Positions 18,054 through 27,700 of a DNA stretch of 44,642 bases are shown here, one piece after another. Source of the stretch: JBARRO01 sp049644265 (GTDB lineage: Bacteria; Bacteroidota; Ignavibacteria; UBA10030); the NCBI GenBank assembly GCA_049644265.1, contig JBARRO010000271.1, forward strand, positions 1-44,642. The letters are read 5' to 3'. The translations under genes were made by a program, and so were the position numbers. Under the pieces are notes generated by a model. It worked only from the letters and a program-made list of their open reading frames with translations, was not told the DNA's origin and made no database searches. Position 1 is the first letter of the stretch. Each line of letters opens with the position of its first letter.

Positions 18054-20991
18054 CATTGTTGCTCTTCTTGTGACGCTCGCGTGTCTCGCTGTTGTCGCGA
18101 CGGAAGTTTCCGCGCAGGGAATTTCCGTTGACCTCGGCAAGACGACCACGGGACGCTACATGAATCTGGTCGGCAATACCGGCGACGGTGCCGTCCAGGA
18201 TATGATTATCCTCTCGCCGGAGTATTGCGCGAAGAACCTTGGCACGTCGATGTATTTCGCCATTGCCGACGATTTCTTCTCGCAACTGTCCGGGACGTTT
18301 ATCATTCTCAACGTCGAGTACTACGATACCCTTGCCGTTGATATCAACCTGTTCTACGACGACGTCGCGACGCATGGCAAGCAGCATGCAAGCAAGATCA
18401 CGACCACGGGAAGCAATAAATGGAAATCCTACAGCTTCCTTATCGACGACGCCTATTTCAACAATGGGCTGACGAACAGCGCTGATTTCAAGCTCACGAG
18501 CACCGGCACGATGTTCATTAACGCGGTCAGTGTTGTCCCGTTTGATAAATACATCAACTTCGGCGACGGCCCGGCTGCCGGCGGCGTGAACGATTCCGAC
18601 GATGTATTCGGCGTAACGCACAACGAATACCAGGGCGGCGACAGCAAAACAAAGTATGAGCTGGTTGATGGCGAATGGTGCATTACCGGTGAGAAAGACA
18701 ATCAGTATCTCTACTGCGGAATAGACGACACCTACATCAACGGCGGAAACCATCCGTACGTGTTTGTGGCGGTCGAATATTATGATGCCGACCCGTTGAA
18801 GACGTTCCGACTTCAGTATGACCACGGAACATCGGACAGGTACAAGAGCACACAGACAAGAGGCGGGAAGGGATGGAACAGCTTCCGGACGTATACCTTT
18901 GAAATTCCCGACGCAGTATTTGCGAACAATGAGAACGGTCTGTCCGACATGCGCCTCCAGCTCTACAAACCGGGTCTCATGATCAATCGCGTTACCGTCG
19001 GCATTCTGCCGAAAAAACCGTTGCCCAACACGGCATCGATCGCAAACCAAACCGCATTCAAGTATCTCGAGGCTCCGACCGTCGACGGGAATGTCTCCGA
19101 CTGGAGCTGGCTGGTACCGTATGCGCTCGTGCCGCAGTTTAACACCGATCTGACACGACGGGACGAGTTCTATCGTACGTGGCTCCTCAACAATACAAAC
19201 GTTCCTGTGGTCGAAGTGGGAGAGCCCGGTGTTACGGCTCCTACCGACGCCGGCATGTGGGATCAGAATGATTTGACGGGCTGGTTCCGGATGGGCTGGG
19301 ACGACACGAAGATGTATTTCGCAGTCGTCGTGAAGGATAATGTGACAGATGTTACCGGATCGAATTGGAGTGAAAAGGACGGATTCGGCTTTTACCTCGA
19401 CGTATCGCATAGTTACACAACGTCGGGCGGTGTCCAGGTTCCTGTTGCAATCAAGGACGACCCGAACTTCCAGGCCGGCGAACAGTTCTTCTTCCTGACT
19501 GCAAGCAACAGCGAACTGGGCTGGTGGCGGCACAGCACTTCTCCCACCGGAGAGGCGCTCCCGAACACCGTGACAAAGACTGTCGTTGCAACGGACAGCG
19601 GATACATCATCGAGGCATCGATTCCGCTCTCGCTGCTCAAGGATGGCCTCGCATGGAATCCTGGAGTACTGGGTGACAAGGACAATTTCTCACCGCTGTT
19701 CTCGTACATGATCAACGACGCCGACAACGTTGGAGCGTCGAGCGGAAGATTGATGTTCGGCGGACACAATGATGACGACGAATTCTGGGGAGCGCTGACC
19801 ATGGCTCCTGCTCCCATGGTCGATCGCGGCGTGATGGTGGACCTTGGTACAACGAACTATGAAAACCTCATGACGCAGGTTGAAAAGGGAGGCGATGGCC
19901 TCACCACCCCGATCGAGAGACAGGGAAAGAAAGCCGTTCAGCTTGGCGCCGGCTATGCATACTTCGACGTGAATGATGCCGTCGTCAACGGTAATCACAG
20001 GCATTTGCTGATCTCGGTGGAATACCTCGACACCGTTGCGGGCGACCAGTTCAGGGTCCAATACGACGGACTGACCTCTCCGTACACGGATTCACCCTGG
20101 ATTACGACCGGAAACACGAACACGTGGAAGACCGCCATCATTGAGCTTACGGATGCGAACTTCGCGAGTAGTGAGAACGGAAGGGCGGACTTCAGAATCC
20201 ATTCCCAGAACTCGGACCTCATCATCAACCAGGTTCGTGTCGCCCTGGCAGATTTGTGGCTGGACCTCGGGGACTCGACAGGCATCGGGATCCGCGAAAT
20301 GTACCCGGGCAGCGACGGCCTGCGTGAAGGTGCCAATGTTGGAGGGAACGCCTGCAAAGTGAATGCAGTGGGTGCGGGCTACATGTACTTTTCCGTGGCC
20401 GATTCGATCATTTACAACGGCAACCACCGCGAAGTGTTCCTCACGACCGAGTATTACGATACAGCGAGTACGGCCGCGGTCGCGCTGAACTATGAAGGGA
20501 TGGGAAACCTTTGGTCGAATGCTGAAGGGAATGCCTTCGTTCTTGGGACCAATCAATGGAAACTTCACTCGTTCTATTTGAACGACGCGAAGTTTGCCAA
20601 CGGGGAAAACGGCCAATCAGATTTCCGCATCAACAGCCAAGGCAGTACGGCCTTGTTTGTCCACCGGCTGTTCATCGGCTCGATCGATCCGCTGATCACG
20701 GCGGTCGAAGGAAGCGAAACCGTGCCGGTGACGTTCGACCTTGCACAGAACTATCCGAACCCCTTTAACCCGTCCACCACGATCAAGTACTCGGTTCCGA
20801 CGAGTGGAATGGTATCCTTGAAGATCTACAATATTCTGGGGCAGGAAGTTGCTTCGCTGGTGAGTGCGATGCAAGCGGCGGGACACTACACGGTTCGCTG
20901 GAATGCTTCACAGCAGTCGACCGGGATGTACCTCTGCCGGCTGACGCAGAATGCAAAAGTGATGACGCAGAAACTCGTGCTGGTGAAATAA
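18040..20991 (+). CDS. T9SS-secreted four-repeat protein with central CBM9/DOMON-like domain, likely glycan-binding
   Basis: A 983-residue protein with a signal peptide (cut near VSAQ). It carries four related repeats of about 140-155 residues (about 27-168, 169-323, 597-739 and 740-883). Each has a VDLG or similar opening, a V/TEY(Y/L)D strand and an FxNG...(S)DxR ending. Between repeats 2 and 3 lies a domain like CBM9/DOMON (about 340-590: APTVDGNVSDW, FRMGWDDTKMYFAVVVKDN, EKDGFGFYLDVS, YIIEASIPLSLL). A T9SS sorting domain follows (from about 898: LAQNYPNPFNPSTT, ending KLVLVK). No catalytic motif is visible. It likely binds glycan at the cell surface, a role like SusE/SusF but with unrelated domains (inference). 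The start has AAGGAG five bases before ATG 18040. Confidence 0.85.
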   Translation: MTKRNIVALLVTLACLAVVATEVSAQGISVDLGKTTTGRYMNLVGNTGDGAVQDMIILSPEYCAKNLGTSMYFAIADDFFSQLSGTFIILNVEYYDTLAVDINLFYDDVATHGKQHASKITTTGSNKWKSYSFLIDDAYFNNGLTNSADFKLTSTGTMFINAVSVVPFDKYINFGDGPAAGGVNDSDDVFGVTHNEYQGGDSKTKYELVDGEWCITGEKDNQYLYCGIDDTYINGGNHPYVFVAVEYYDADPLKTFRLQYDHGTSDRYKSTQTRGGKGWNSFRTYTFEIPDAVFANNENGLSDMRLQLYKPGLMINRVTVGILPKKPLPNTASIANQTAFKYLEAPTVDGNVSDWSWLVPYALVPQFNTDLTRRDEFYRTWLLNNTNVPVVEVGEPGVTAPTDAGMWDQNDLTGWFRMGWDDTKMYFAVVVKDNVTDVTGSNWSEKDGFGFYLDVSHSYTTSGGVQVPVAIKDDPNFQAGEQFFFLTASNSELGWWRHSTSPTGEALPNTVTKTVVATDSGYIIEASIPLSLLKDGLAWNPGVLGDKDNFSPLFSYMINDADNVGASSGRLMFGGHNDDDEFWGALTMAPAPMVDRGVMVDLGTTNYENLMTQVEKGGDGLTTPIERQGKKAVQLGAGYAYFDVNDAVVNGNHRHLLISVEYLDTVAGDQFRVQYDGLTSPYTDSPWITTGNTNTWKTAIIELTDANFASSENGRADFRIHSQNSDLIINQVRVALADLWLDLGDSTGIGIREMYPGSDGLREGANVGGNACKVNAVGAGYMYFSVADSIIYNGNHREVFLTTEYYDTASTAAVALNYEGMGNLWSNAEGNAFVLGTNQWKLHSFYLNDAKFANGENGQSDFRINSQGSTALFVHRLFIGSIDPLITAVEGSETVPVTFDLAQNYPNPFNPSTTIKYSVPTSGMVSLKIYNILGQEVASLVSAMQAAGHYTVRWNASQQSTGMYLCRLTQNAKVMTQKLVLVK

Positions 20992-21008
20992 ACTTGTAAC
21001 CCGAACTG

Positions 21009-21074
21009 AGGTTGTCCGGGAGATCGATATGAGGGAGTTCCGAACGATGAGCTCCGGAATCTCTCGGACAACCT
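21009..21074. terminator. Strong two-stage hairpin after the repeat-protein gene
   Basis: The arms at 21009-21024 and 21059-21074 pair over 16 bases with one G-U. Inside, 21034-21040 pairs with 21049-21055 around an 8-base loop. It lies 18 bases after the stop of the T9SS protein and ends 49 bases before the GH99 gene. There is no clear T-run after it, so it may be a terminator, a processing site or a 3'-end stabiliser. Confidence 0.6.
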
Positions 21075-21123
21075 TCCGTCGGGAAAGAATGAGGAAAGAC
21101 ACAGAAGGACGCGGGGATTGCCA

Positions 21124-22284
21124 ATGGTGAGAAGAGTGATTCCGATTCTCACTCTCGCTTTGATGTTCGTGAGTGGATGTAAGAAGGACAATGTATCAAA
21201 CGACGATCATTCGGTCCCTGTCCCGCACACGGCGAACTACTCGAGTGTGGAACAGAGACTGCTTGTCGGCGCATGTTACTATCCCTGGTATCGTACGGGA
21301 TCGCATTGGAGCGGAGACAACCTTCGGTGCAACCTCGAACCGCCTCAGCCGCCAGTCCTGGGAACCTACGACTGCATCGATCAGGCAACCATTTCGAAGC
21401 ATGTGAAATGGAGTGTTCAAGGCGGGGTGGATTTTTGGATTTCAAGCTGGTGGGGACAAGGAAGCGATGTCGACGACGTTCTTCTCGAGGGTCAACTTCA
21501 CAACAACGAGTTTATTCAGCAAATGGGCTATTGCATTCTCTATGAGCCGACTCAGGGAACGCCGATCAATGTTACGGATGCTTACATCACGCAATTCCTT
21601 TCCGACGTCTCCTACCTGGCGGAGAAACATTTTGGAGTGCCAAACTATCTCAAGATTGACAATAAACCTGTCCTCTACATCTATCTCACCAGAACCATGG
21701 GAGGGAACTGGGCTCGGTTGTTCCAGAGTGCCGACACGTTGCTCCAGGCGAAGGGATATGCCGGACTTTACGTGGTGGGCGACGAAGTGTACTGGGGTCA
21801 GTTTTCTGAAACGAAACTCCCCTACATCGAAGCGGTAACGGCGTACAATCCTCACGTCAGTCAGAGCTGGGTCTCGGACCCGGTCTATTTCATTAATCAG
21901 TGCAAAAACCAATTGTATTCACCATGGATGACCATCGCAAACACGCATGGCATGACTTTCTGGGTCGATGTGATCCCTGGGTTCAACGATATGGGAGTCC
22001 GACCGGAGTTGTACCATCCGGTGATTCCACGCGGCAACGCAACGACGTTCGGTCAGTTCCTGCAATCGACAAAGAGTGTGTTGAGACAACAAAACGTTCC
22101 GTTGAAAGTCCTTGTCGTGACATCCTGGAACGAATGGCATGAGGATACCCAAATTGAGCCGACGGTGGTTGACACTGTCGCCACGCAGAGACCGACGACT
22201 CTCACGAGGGGGAATTGGTATTACGGGTATGGCACTCAGCATTTGGACACACTGCGATATTTCAAAGAACATTTTTGGGAATAG
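21124..22284 (+). CDS. GH99 family endo-alpha-mannosidase/mannanase-like lipoprotein
   Basis: A 386-residue GH99-type enzyme. It has a lipobox at Cys19 (VSGC), an early VGACYYPWY strand, FWISSWWG, and the diagnostic SWNEWHEDTQIEP segment with E337 and E340. In characterised GH99 enzymes these two glutamates, spaced by three, are the catalytic pair acting through an anhydro-sugar mechanism. Known members cut internal alpha-1,2-linked mannose in fungal mannan or glucosyl/mannosyl-mannose in N-glycans. The lipobox places it in a membrane leaflet, probably the outer one. The start is taken at ATG 21124 with a GCGGGG ribosome-like site; a TTG two codons earlier is less likely. The later GH92 gene supports an alpha-mannoside substrate. 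Confidence 0.87.
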   Translation: MVRRVIPILTLALMFVSGCKKDNVSNDDHSVPVPHTANYSSVEQRLLVGACYYPWYRTGSHWSGDNLRCNLEPPQPPVLGTYDCIDQATISKHVKWSVQGGVDFWISSWWGQGSDVDDVLLEGQLHNNEFIQQMGYCILYEPTQGTPINVTDAYITQFLSDVSYLAEKHFGVPNYLKIDNKPVLYIYLTRTMGGNWARLFQSADTLLQAKGYAGLYVVGDEVYWGQFSETKLPYIEAVTAYNPHVSQSWVSDPVYFINQCKNQLYSPWMTIANTHGMTFWVDVIPGFNDMGVRPELYHPVIPRGNATTFGQFLQSTKSVLRQQNVPLKVLVVTSWNEWHEDTQIEPTVVDTVATQRPTTLTRGNWYYGYGTQHLDTLRYFKEHFWE

Positions 22285-22370
22285 AGTAGAGCGATACGGG
22301 ACGCCGACGAGACTGTCAGCGTAGCCCCCAACATATCCATCCACCTCACGAACAAAGCGAGGGTATTCAC

Positions 22371-24611
22371 ATGAAACAACGATTGATCTTTTTTGTGGCT
22401 CTTCTTGTCTTTGCGTTCCCGATAACTCAAGCCTGGGGCCAGGCTTTGAGTGGCGGCTACACCATCGACGGCAGTCTGCCGACGGAGAGCGGAAACTACA
22501 ACACGTTTAAAGAAGCGTGCGATGCTCTGACCGCCAATGGAGTCAGTGGTAATGTCACATTCACCATTGCTGCAGGCACGTACAATGAATCGGCCAAACT
22601 GGTTATCAATCCGACGTCGAACAAACCGGCTGCAGACAAGACGGTGACCTTTGTGGTTGCCGGTAGTTCCTCGGTGACTCTGAACATAACCCTGGTAGCT
22701 GGTGATTGGGCATGGTCGATTGGTGACGCAACGAACTCCGTCGATTATGTGACAATCGACGGATCGAATAGCGGCGGGACAGACAGGAGCCTGACCATCA
22801 ACGCGGGCGACGCAACCACCGGATACTATGGGATGCTGATCTTCGGTGACAACGTTACCGTTAAGAATACGGTCATTACGCTTGCGAATCCGTGGAGTAC
22901 CTCTCCCGCCCAGGGTTTGGTCCTGCATCAGACCGGAGCATCGGACAACGGCTTGATACAGAACTGTGATATTACGGCGAACTATGGTATTCAGGTGGGA
23001 ACAGGGACGGGCACCAACCAGACGAACAACACGGTAACAGGCAACACCGTCCACTGCTGGAACAAAGGAATCGTTGCCGCCCAGTCGGTTTCCATACTCA
23101 TTCAGAATAACACGATTATCGGAAAGACAGACACGTATCCAACCACCACAGCGTATGCTATCTACGCCAACGGTCCCGCGAGTAATACCGGCGCCATTAC
23201 CATTACGGGAAACACGATCCACGATTTTGGAAGCAATGTCGGCGGAGGTTCTGCGGCGTCGCAGACCGTGAACGGTATCTATCTGAAAGGAAGCGCTTAC
23301 TTCGTCGTAAGCGCGAACAAGATCTACAATCTCTACAATGCGACAAGCAATGCGGCCGATGCTCAGGCGCAAGTCCAGGGGATCACAACTTCAACGGGCT
23401 CGGCGGGGATCACTCGATTTGAGATTTTCAATAATTTTCTGACTGGCTTCCTGGATAACAATGCCACCTTGGGAACGAACTGGACTGCAGGAATCAGGCC
23501 GAATGGACCCGGCAGAACCAACGTGTATAACAACTCCGTGTATATGGAAGGGACGACGAGGCTACATAGTTCCTCCCCCTTCATTTGTGGAGGTGGGAAC
23601 GCATCAGACACGGTCTTTGTATTCAACAACCTCTTCTACAACAGTCAAATCGGTGGCGCGTCCAGCGCAAAATCCTATGCAATCTACAAGGGCGGATCGT
23701 TTGTAAGCAAGCTTGTAAGCAATTACAATTGCATCTACAACGAAGGCACTGGCGCTAACTCGTATCAAAGTAACATTGGAACCGGAACCTTCGCGGATTG
23801 GCAGGCTCAAAACACGGCAACCTGTGTTACCCCGGATTTGAATTCTTCGGCAAAGGCTGTCTTGTTCGTGAATGACGTGATTGATCTGCACTTGACAGGC
23901 GCATCGGTCGGCGATCTGCAACTTGCAGGGACGCAGAACCTTGGCTTCACAGTGCCGGGAGGCCTTACGACAGATATCGATGGACAAACCCGCAATGCGA
24001 TTAAACCCTATATGGGTGCTGATGAAATCCCGGGTTCACCATTACCAGTTCAACTCGCGTCCTTCACAGCTTCTGTCGCACAACTGAACGCAGTACTTCA
24101 GTGGTCGACCGCGACGGAAACAAATTGCTACGGATTTGATGTTGAACGCCGGGCAGTCGGAAGTCAGCAATGGGAGAAGGTGGGATTTGTTGCAGGATCA
24201 GGCACAAGCACATCGGCCCGACAATACAGCCTTATAGACGCGAAACTGGAGTCAGGTCGCTACGCATATCGCTTGAAGCAGATCGACCAGAATGGAAGCT
24301 TCCAGTATTTTGGGAGCGCGGAAGTTGAAATCGGATTGGCTCCGAAAGTGCTTTCTCTTGGCGACAATTATCCGAATCCGTTCAATCCTTCCACACATCT
24401 CAGTTTCTCAGTCCCTCAGAATGGACAAGCATCGCTTCGCGTGTTTAACGTCATTGGCCAGGAGGTTGCAAACCTGTTCAATGGAGTTGCGGAGGCCGGC
24501 AAGCTCTATAGCCGATCGTTCAATGCATCGCAGATGCCCACAGGAATCTACTTTGCCCGTTTGGAGTTCGGCGGTCAGTCTTTGTTGCGAAAGATGATGT
24601 TGGTTAAGTAG
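22371..24611 (+). CDS. T9SS-secreted right-handed parallel beta-helix protein
   Basis: A 746-residue exported protein. After the signal peptide (cut near AWGQ) comes a region of about 530 residues rich in N-(N)-T-I/V repeats (NNTIIGKT, GNTIHDFGSN, ANKIYNLYNATSN) typical of a pectate-lyase-like right-handed beta-helix. It ends in a characteristic PYMGADE segment. A fibronectin III-like domain (about 560-655: LQWSTATETNCYGFDVERR) and a T9SS sorting domain (NYPNPFNPSTH, ending MMLVK) follow. Beta-helix proteins of this kind are often polysaccharide lyases, hydrolases or adhesins. No catalytic set could be recognised, so the function is left open. It is homologous to both halves of the next gene. 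Confidence 0.85.
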   Translation: MKQRLIFFVALLVFAFPITQAWGQALSGGYTIDGSLPTESGNYNTFKEACDALTANGVSGNVTFTIAAGTYNESAKLVINPTSNKPAADKTVTFVVAGSSSVTLNITLVAGDWAWSIGDATNSVDYVTIDGSNSGGTDRSLTINAGDATTGYYGMLIFGDNVTVKNTVITLANPWSTSPAQGLVLHQTGASDNGLIQNCDITANYGIQVGTGTGTNQTNNTVTGNTVHCWNKGIVAAQSVSILIQNNTIIGKTDTYPTTTAYAIYANGPASNTGAITITGNTIHDFGSNVGGGSAASQTVNGIYLKGSAYFVVSANKIYNLYNATSNAADAQAQVQGITTSTGSAGITRFEIFNNFLTGFLDNNATLGTNWTAGIRPNGPGRTNVYNNSVYMEGTTRLHSSSPFICGGGNASDTVFVFNNLFYNSQIGGASSAKSYAIYKGGSFVSKLVSNYNCIYNEGTGANSYQSNIGTGTFADWQAQNTATCVTPDLNSSAKAVLFVNDVIDLHLTGASVGDLQLAGTQNLGFTVPGGLTTDIDGQTRNAIKPYMGADEIPGSPLPVQLASFTASVAQLNAVLQWSTATETNCYGFDVERRAVGSQQWEKVGFVAGSGTSTSARQYSLIDAKLESGRYAYRLKQIDQNGSFQYFGSAEVEIGLAPKVLSLGDNYPNPFNPSTHLSFSVPQNGQASLRVFNVIGQEVANLFNGVAEAGKLYSRSFNASQMPTGIYFARLEFGGQSLLRKMMLVK

Positions 24612-24628
24612 TCAACGATTCCTGATTC

Positions 24629-24654
24629 GGGCTCTGTCGAACAACAGAGCCCGG
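24629..24654. terminator. Hairpin after the first beta-helix gene
   Basis: A perfect 10-base stem (24629-24638 with 24645-24654, GC-rich arms CGGGCTCTGT and its complement) around a 6-base loop, 18 bases after the stop. There is no strong T-run downstream, so termination may be partial. Confidence 0.6.
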
Positions 24655-24730
24655 ACGGAATTACACGCATGCAGTCATTTCAGCATGTTGTATGGTATCA
24701 AATAGTTCTGTTGATCAACTCGGAGTACAT

Positions 24731-27700
24731 ATGAACAAAATACTGATTTCTCTCGTTGCCATGACGCTCATGGTCATTGCCCCGGTCACTGCACAGCTTA
24801 CCGGAACAAAAACGATTAATCCGGCTGGAAGCGGGTCCGATAATTTTACGTCATTCAAAGAAGCGATCGATACGCTTAATGCGTACGGCGTGGGAACGGG
24901 AGGTGTCAGGTTTGAGATTGCAGGAGGAACGTATTCGGAGCCCCCTCTCACGGTTAACCCGACCGTCAATCTGCCGGCTGCAGACAAGCCGATTCTGTTT
25001 GTCGTCGCTTCAGGGGGTACGGTTATCCTGAACGACACCGCTACCGTCAAGCAATGGGCCTTTACGATCGGTAGTGGCACGGCGAGTGTCGACTATGTCA
25101 CCCTCGACGGATCGAACGCGGGGGGAACGGACAGGAGCTGGACGATCAACAACGCTGGACCGGATTCGAGCAATGGACTCCTTGTTTTCGGAGATAACGT
25201 TCGACTCAAGAATCTAGTCGTGACGCTCGCATTTCCGTGGAGCAAGGCGCCTGCCCAGGGAATCGTGCTGCATCAAACGGGGGCGTCTGACAATTGTGTC
25301 ATCGAGAACTGCGATATCACCGCGAACTACGGCATCCTTGTGGGTACAAGTACTGGAACAAGCCAGGCTGGTAACCTTATCAAGAACAACACGATTCATT
25401 GTTGGAACAAGGGTGTCAACGCAGTTCAATCGACAGATTTGACAATTCAGGGCAACCTGATCGTGGGGAAGACTGATACCTATCCCACGACCACTGGCTA
25501 TGCCATCTACGCGTCGGGCCCAACGGGCAACACGGGAGCAATTCTGATTGACAGGAATACGATACACGATTTCGGAAGTAATGCAGGCACGACAACTGCT
25601 CAGACGATTCACGTCGTTGGTGCCTACGGTTCCGCATACTTTACCATTTCAAACAACTTGCTCTACAATCTTTACAATGCCATAAGCTCCGGAACTTCTT
25701 CACTCAATCTCACAGGAATCTACATGAGCTCGAGTTCCGGGCAAAATTTGGCACGCTATGAGGTGTTTAACAACGTCGTTACCGGGTTCCTGGATAACGA
25801 TGCAAGGCCCCACAGCGGCTGGACGTCCGGCATTCGTTACAACACGTACGGCGGCCGCGCAAACATCTTCAATAATTCAGTCTACATTGCACAGACCACG
25901 CAGAGAGCACACAATACCGCCGCGTTCATCGTTGGAACAAACTCCACCGCTGTGACGGATACCGTTTTCTCAAGGAACAATATCTTCTGGGTGAGCGCTA
26001 CAGGATACAGTTCAAACTATAAGTCCCACGGTGCATACAAAGGGGGATCGTTCCTGGGGACTCTGGTGAGTGATTACAATACCATTTACAACGACGGCGG
26101 TGGCGTAAATTCCTACAACGCCGGAAGCATAAGCCAGACCCTGGCAAACTGGATTGCGGGCCAGGACCTTCATTCGGCCTGCAGACCAGTGAGCTTCGTA
26201 GATCCTGTGAATAATCTCCACCTTAACGGTGTGTCCGTAGGAGACGACTCGCTCACGGGTACACCCAATGTCGGATGGACTGTCGCGAGCTTTCCTTCGG
26301 ACATCGACGGCGACACGCGCAACGCGCTGTATCCCTATATGGGTGCCGATGAATCCTCTACAGCCCTGGCGGCCGTGGGCGTCTCGACGAGTGCGCTGGA
26401 TTTCGGCAATGTCCTTCTCGGCGACTCCCTGGAAATGAAGGTGTACATCAAGTCAATGAAGAGGAATCCTGTAACGGTTACATCTCTCAGCGCTCCGACC
26501 TCCGATTTTTCGTGGACGCTTGTCGTCCCTGTCACGATTACAGACAGCGTGGAACTGGCGGTCAAATTCAAGCCGCACGTGCTTGGAACGTATTCGGATA
26601 ACATCGGAGTAACAACCGATTTTGGATCAGTCAACCTTGCGCTTGCAGGTACATCAGAGCCGCAACCGCTCGGAGGAAACTACACCATCGATCCCGCGCA
26701 AGCGACGGGCGGCACCAATTTCCAAACATTCACGGAAGCGTGCAATGTCCTGACGACCAACGGTGTCGGTGCACCTGTCACGATCACTCTTGCCTCAGGC
26801 ACATACAACGAGGCTGCACCGCTCGTTGTCAACCCGACGGTAAACAAACCGGCAAGCGACAAGACTGTGAAGTTCGTGCCGGCAACAGGGGCGACGGTCA
26901 TTCTGAACGTTACAACGGGTGTTGGGGACTATGCTTTTAGAATCGGAAGCAGCGGACCCAACTCCATCGATTATGTCACACTCGATGGATCCAATATCGG
27001 AGGGACAGATCGAAGTTGGACCATCAATTCTGTCGGTCCTGATTCGAGCCAGGGAGTGATCGTTTACGGCGACCATGTTCAGATCAAGAACCTGGTCATC
27101 GCTCTGAACAATCCCTGGGGGAATGCGCCTTCACGCGGTTTAGTTTTGCATGAGACCGCCGGATCGGATAGCTGTCTCGTGGAGAACTGCGATGTGACCG
27201 CGAACTACGCGATCCTGGTCGGAACGGGTGGTGCAACAACACAAACCGGGAACATCGTTCGGAACAATACGGTGCATTGCCTCGCAAGAGGGATTGTGGC
27301 CAGTCAATCGACCGACGTGACAATTGACAACAACACGGTGATCGGCCATTCCACGATCTATCCGCTGGTGACGGGTTACGGAATTTATGCCTCGAACACG
27401 GTAACCCTCGGTGGGACAGTTTCCATATGCGGAAATACTGTTCATGATCTGGGCACGAACACCGGGACAACTCCTGCGGTGACTATCAGCGGTATCTACG
27501 CCGGCAGCAAGGCGGGAACGTACACAATCAACGCAAACAGGGTCTACAATATGTTCAACGCGACAAGCAATGCCACGACCAATGTTCAGGTCCAGGGCAT
27601 TGTGCTTCAGAATGGCGATCACGACAGCCGCTATGTCGTCTCAAACAATTTCATCTATGGTCTCAAAGACGACGACGCCACGGAAAACAGCAACTGGACA

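Noticed and set aside
18025..19533. Long minus-strand open frame (502 codons)
   Set aside because: Antisense to the repeat/CBM9 protein, which has a signal peptide, domains and a sorting tail. No ribosome site or recognisable motif supports the antisense frame.
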